Position numbers and translations under genes: made by a program
In this document: piece by piece, positions 5,420-7,299 of the stretch
Position numbering within the stretch: the stretch's first letter is position 1
Layout of the letters: the number at the start of each line of letters is the position of its first letter
The notes under the pieces: generated by a model
Database searches by the model: none
Seen by the model: only the letters and a program-made list of their open reading frames with translations
Told to the model about the DNA's origin: nothing
Origin: an uncultured Collinsella sp.
GTDB taxonomy: Bacteria > Actinomycetota > Coriobacteriia > Coriobacteriales > Coriobacteriaceae
DNA: 7,299 nt
Direction of reading: 5' to 3'
Assembly (NCBI GenBank): GCA_958349325.1
Contig: CATWCP010000053.1
Span: forward strand, 1 to 7,299

Positions 5420-6415
5420 CTACTCCGCTTCTCCGTCTACATCCAAACCGTCTAAACCAAACTTGTGCTCGACTTCCGCACGCGTGGGAATTGATTGCTG
5501 AGCGCCCAGGCGCGACACCGTCACCGCCGAGGCGCGAGCGCCCGCCGCCATGCACTCAAAGAGCGGCAGGCCCTCCAGGCGAGCCGCGGCAAGCGCACCG
5601 ATAAATGTATCGCCCGCGGCCGTCGTATCGACCAACGTGCTCGAGAGCGCCGGCATGCGCAGCGGCTCGCCGTCATCGCCGAGCGTAACCGACCCGGCGC
5701 CGCCCAACGTGATGACCGCAGCTCCGGCACCCTTGGCGAGCAGGGCATTGAGCGCCGCGACGCAGCTCGCATCATCCGCGGGCAAGATGCCCGTCAGCAC
5801 CTGGCACTCAGTCTCGTTGGGACAGACCAGGTCGACCGCAGGCCAGGCCTCCGCAGGCAACTCGCAGGCAGGCGCCGGATTAAAGACCGTATAGAACCCG
5901 AGCTCGTGAGCGCAAACAAGCGCCTCGGCCGTCGCCGCAAGGTCACATTCGCCCTGGGCGATAAAGACGCTTCCGGCAGCCGGGGCAATATCGCTGGCGT
6001 CTCCGTCGAGCTCATCGGCTACCAGACGCCTCAGCGCGCGGGCAACATCCTCGCCCGCGAGCGCATGGTTGGCACCCGGCGACAGCACGATGCGGTTGTC
6101 ACCCTCGCAGCGAATGATGGTCGCCGTTCCCGTCTCCACGTCATCGCGACGCGCTACAAAGACACAGTCCACGCCGGCGTCTTGGAGCCCCGCCACGAGC
6201 GACGTACCAAATGCGTCGCAGCCGACCGCGCCGATCATATGCGTGTGCGCGCCCATGCGCGCAGCAGCTACGGCCTGGTTGGCGCCTTTGCCGCCGGCGT
6301 TGGTGATAAACCCGCTGCCGCCAACGGTCTCGCCCGCACGCGGCATGCGCTCGCACGCCACCGAAAGGTCCATGTTCATGCTGCCGAACACCGCAACGAT
6401 GCCGCTATCTGCCAT
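5420..6415 (-). CDS. rbsK: Ribokinase, PfkB carbohydrate kinase family
   Basis: A complete 331-residue cytoplasmic kinase, slightly longer than the usual 305-310 because of insertions near 133-148 and an acidic tail. It phosphorylates ribose with ATP to ribose 5-phosphate. GSMNMD (11-16, Asn14 and Asp16 contacting the sugar), GGKGANQAVAAARMGA (41-56, PfkB signature 1), Glu156 in QGE, PNETE (199-203) and DTTAAGDTF (263-271, signature 2 with the catalytic base Asp269) are all in place. GGAGG (6421-6425) is five bases before the ATG. It is the first gene of a two-gene operon with the nucleoside hydrolase, which supports ribose salvage from nucleosides. Other PfkB sugars, such as deoxyribose, cannot be fully excluded. 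Confidence 0.93.
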   Translation of the reverse strand: MADSGIVAVFGSMNMDLSVACERMPRAGETVGGSGFITNAGGKGANQAVAAARMGAHTHMIGAVGCDAFGTSLVAGLQDAGVDCVFVARRDDVETGTATIIRCEGDNRIVLSPGANHALAGEDVARALRRLVADELDGDASDIAPAAGSVFIAQGECDLAATAEALVCAHELGFYTVFNPAPACELPAEAWPAVDLVCPNETECQVLTGILPADDASCVAALNALLAKGAGAAVITLGGAGSVTLGDDGEPLRMPALSSTLVDTTAAGDTFIGALAAARLEGLPLFECMAAGARASAVTVSRLGAQQSIPTRAEVEHKFGLDGLDVDGEAE

Positions 6416-6478
6416 GGAAACCTCCTCGTCCGCGGGCTCTGCACCCGCCGTTGGCCGTCAATCGTGCGCTCTCGCGCC

Positions 6479-6507
6479 TCTATAACTTTAGTTCACTTTG
6501 ATGTGGA
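6479..6507 (-). promoter_or_regulatory. Candidate promoter of the rbsK-nucleoside hydrolase operon
   Basis: On the minus strand TCCACA (6502-6507) and TATAGA (6479-6484), each 4 of 6 consensus bases, are 17 bases apart in the only AT-rich part of the 186-base divergent spacer. The spacer between the boxes holds AAAGT twice, ten bases apart, a possible regulator site. The leader would be about 57 bases. For the divergent plus-strand gene only an isolated TACAAT (6557-6562) without a good -35 box was seen. Confidence 0.35.
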
Positions 6508-6601
6508 CGCGCGCTTGAGCTTGCGCCGGCAGCAAGCATTCACAGGAGCAGGCGGTTACAATGAAGACGTGCTGATTATTCTCGTCATTGGATGATGTTT
6601 T

Positions 6602-7299
6602 ATGGAACAATTCCCGCGATCGAGTTCGCGCAGCTCACGCCACGCAAGCGATCAACAAGCGCCGCACGAACGTTCGCGCGCTAACCGACAAGCCACCGAG
6701 CCGCGCCACGCCGCAGGCTCTCATCGTGCGCCCGCCAACAAGGGTGCCCACACCAACAGCGCTGCAAAGGAACAGACGCCCACGCGCCCCAAATCTCGAT
6801 ATATCCCCGCCCTCGACGGCCTGCGCACGCTTGCCGTCGTCGCGGTGGTGCTCTATCACCTCAACCTCACATGGGCACAGGGCGGTCTGCTTGGCGTCAC
6901 GGTTTTCTTTGTGCTCTCAGGCTATCTGATCACGCGCCTGCTCATCAACGAGGTGTCAAAGACCGGCCGCATCGACCTCAAGAGCTTCTGGATCCGCCGT
7001 ATCCGCCGCCTGTTCCCCGCCGTGGTAACCGTTGTGGTGGTGACCTGCGCGCTGTGCACCATCTTTAACCATGTGATGCTCACCAAGATGCGCCCCGACA
7101 TCCTGCCGTCGCTGCTGTTCTTTAATAACTGGTGGCAGATTGCCCAAAACGTCTCGTACTTCAATGCTCTGGGCGACCCCTCGCCGCTCACGCACTTTTG
7201 GTCGCTCGCCATCGAGGAACAGTTCTACCTGATTTGGCCGCCATTGCTGTTTGCCATGGTATCCATGCATGTGAGCAAGCCCAACACGCGCCGCGTGGT
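6602..7299 (+). CDS. Acyltransferase 3 family membrane protein (partial, C-terminus off the right edge)
   Basis: The first 232 residues of an integral membrane O-acyltransferase of the OatA/COG1835 type, which moves acyl groups (often acetyl) across the membrane onto cell-wall or surface polysaccharides. RYIPALDGLRTLAVVAVVLYH (66-86) is the family N-terminal signature with the conserved His86 in the first membrane segment. GVTVFFVLSGYLIT (98-111), the basic IRRIRRLFPA (131-140) and HFWSLAIEEQFYLIWP (198-213) are the other hallmarks. Membrane segments lie near 74-90, 95-115, 137-156 and 205-222. Before the domain is a 65-residue polar, basic, low-complexity region rich in Ser, Arg, His, Ala and Gln, likely disordered and cytoplasmic. 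The frame is closed by a TGA at 6593-6595, so ATG 6602 is the first possible ATG; its ribosome binding site is weak (GGATGA). A C-terminal SGNH domain, usual in OatA, would lie outside the window. The acceptor is unknown. Confidence 0.9.
   Translation, partial: MEQFPRSSSRSSRHASDQQAPHERSRANRQATEPRHAAGSHRAPANKGAHTNSAAKEQTPTRPKSRYIPALDGLRTLAVVAVVLYHLNLTWAQGGLLGVTVFFVLSGYLITRLLINEVSKTGRIDLKSFWIRRIRRLFPAVVTVVVVTCALCTIFNHVMLTKMRPDILPSLLFFNNWWQIAQNVSYFNALGDPSPLTHFWSLAIEEQFYLIWPPLLFAMVSMHVSKPNTRRV

Noticed and set aside
4657..5604. Long plus-strand open frame opposite the hydrolase and ribokinase genes
   Set aside because: The product is Arg/His-rich low complexity and spans two certain genes on the other strand.
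5495..6595. 366-codon plus-strand open frame opposite rbsK
   Set aside because: It is antisense to a ribokinase with all motifs intact; its composition is typical of a shadow frame.

Overview
The window is high-GC DNA with strong codon bias and tightly packed genes. Five of the seven genes lie on the minus strand between positions 1286 and 6415 or continue that strand to the left edge, and one lies on the plus strand at the right edge. The gene types (a 6-phospho-beta-glucosidase, a DUF4867 protein, LuxS, and a 7TM-type sensor with a Coriobacteriia/Firmicutes-like sequence) and the style of the intergenic palindromes suggest a gut actinobacterium of class Coriobacteriia, most like Collinsella. 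This assignment is inference from recognition of the sequence style; no search was run.

Layout from left to right. 1-1146 (minus): N-terminal part of a membrane sensor with a histidine-kinase 7TM sensor domain; its C-terminal output domain lies beyond the left edge. 1213-1250: a strong hairpin that ends the next transcript. 1286-2716 (minus): a GH1 6-phospho-beta-glucosidase. 2717-3060: a 344-base non-coding stretch with a candidate glucosidase promoter and three successive palindromes, two of which are copies of one element. 3061-3705 (minus): a DUF4867 protein with its own candidate promoter and an adjacent inverted repeat. 3790-3820: the luxS terminator. 3850-4338 (minus): luxS. 4362-4431: a 70-base imperfect palindrome between luxS and the preceding operon, with a candidate luxS promoter inside it. 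4441-5415 and 5420-6415 (minus): an inosine-uridine-type nucleoside hydrolase and ribokinase, four bases apart, read as an operon in the order rbsK then hydrolase. 6416-6601: a divergent promoter region. 6602-7299 (plus): the start of a multi-pass acyltransferase-3 protein that runs off the right edge.

The genes form a carbohydrate and ribose-salvage neighbourhood. The hydrolase releases ribose from nucleosides and ribokinase makes ribose 5-phosphate. LuxS recycles S-ribosylhomocysteine from the methyl cycle and gives the AI-2 precursor. The glucosidase splits phosphorylated beta-glucosides imported by a PTS, although no PTS gene is in the window. The DUF4867 protein has no firm function. No mobile element, CRISPR array, tRNA or rRNA was seen. 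The genes themselves are ordinary; the most unusual material is in the intergenic palindromes.
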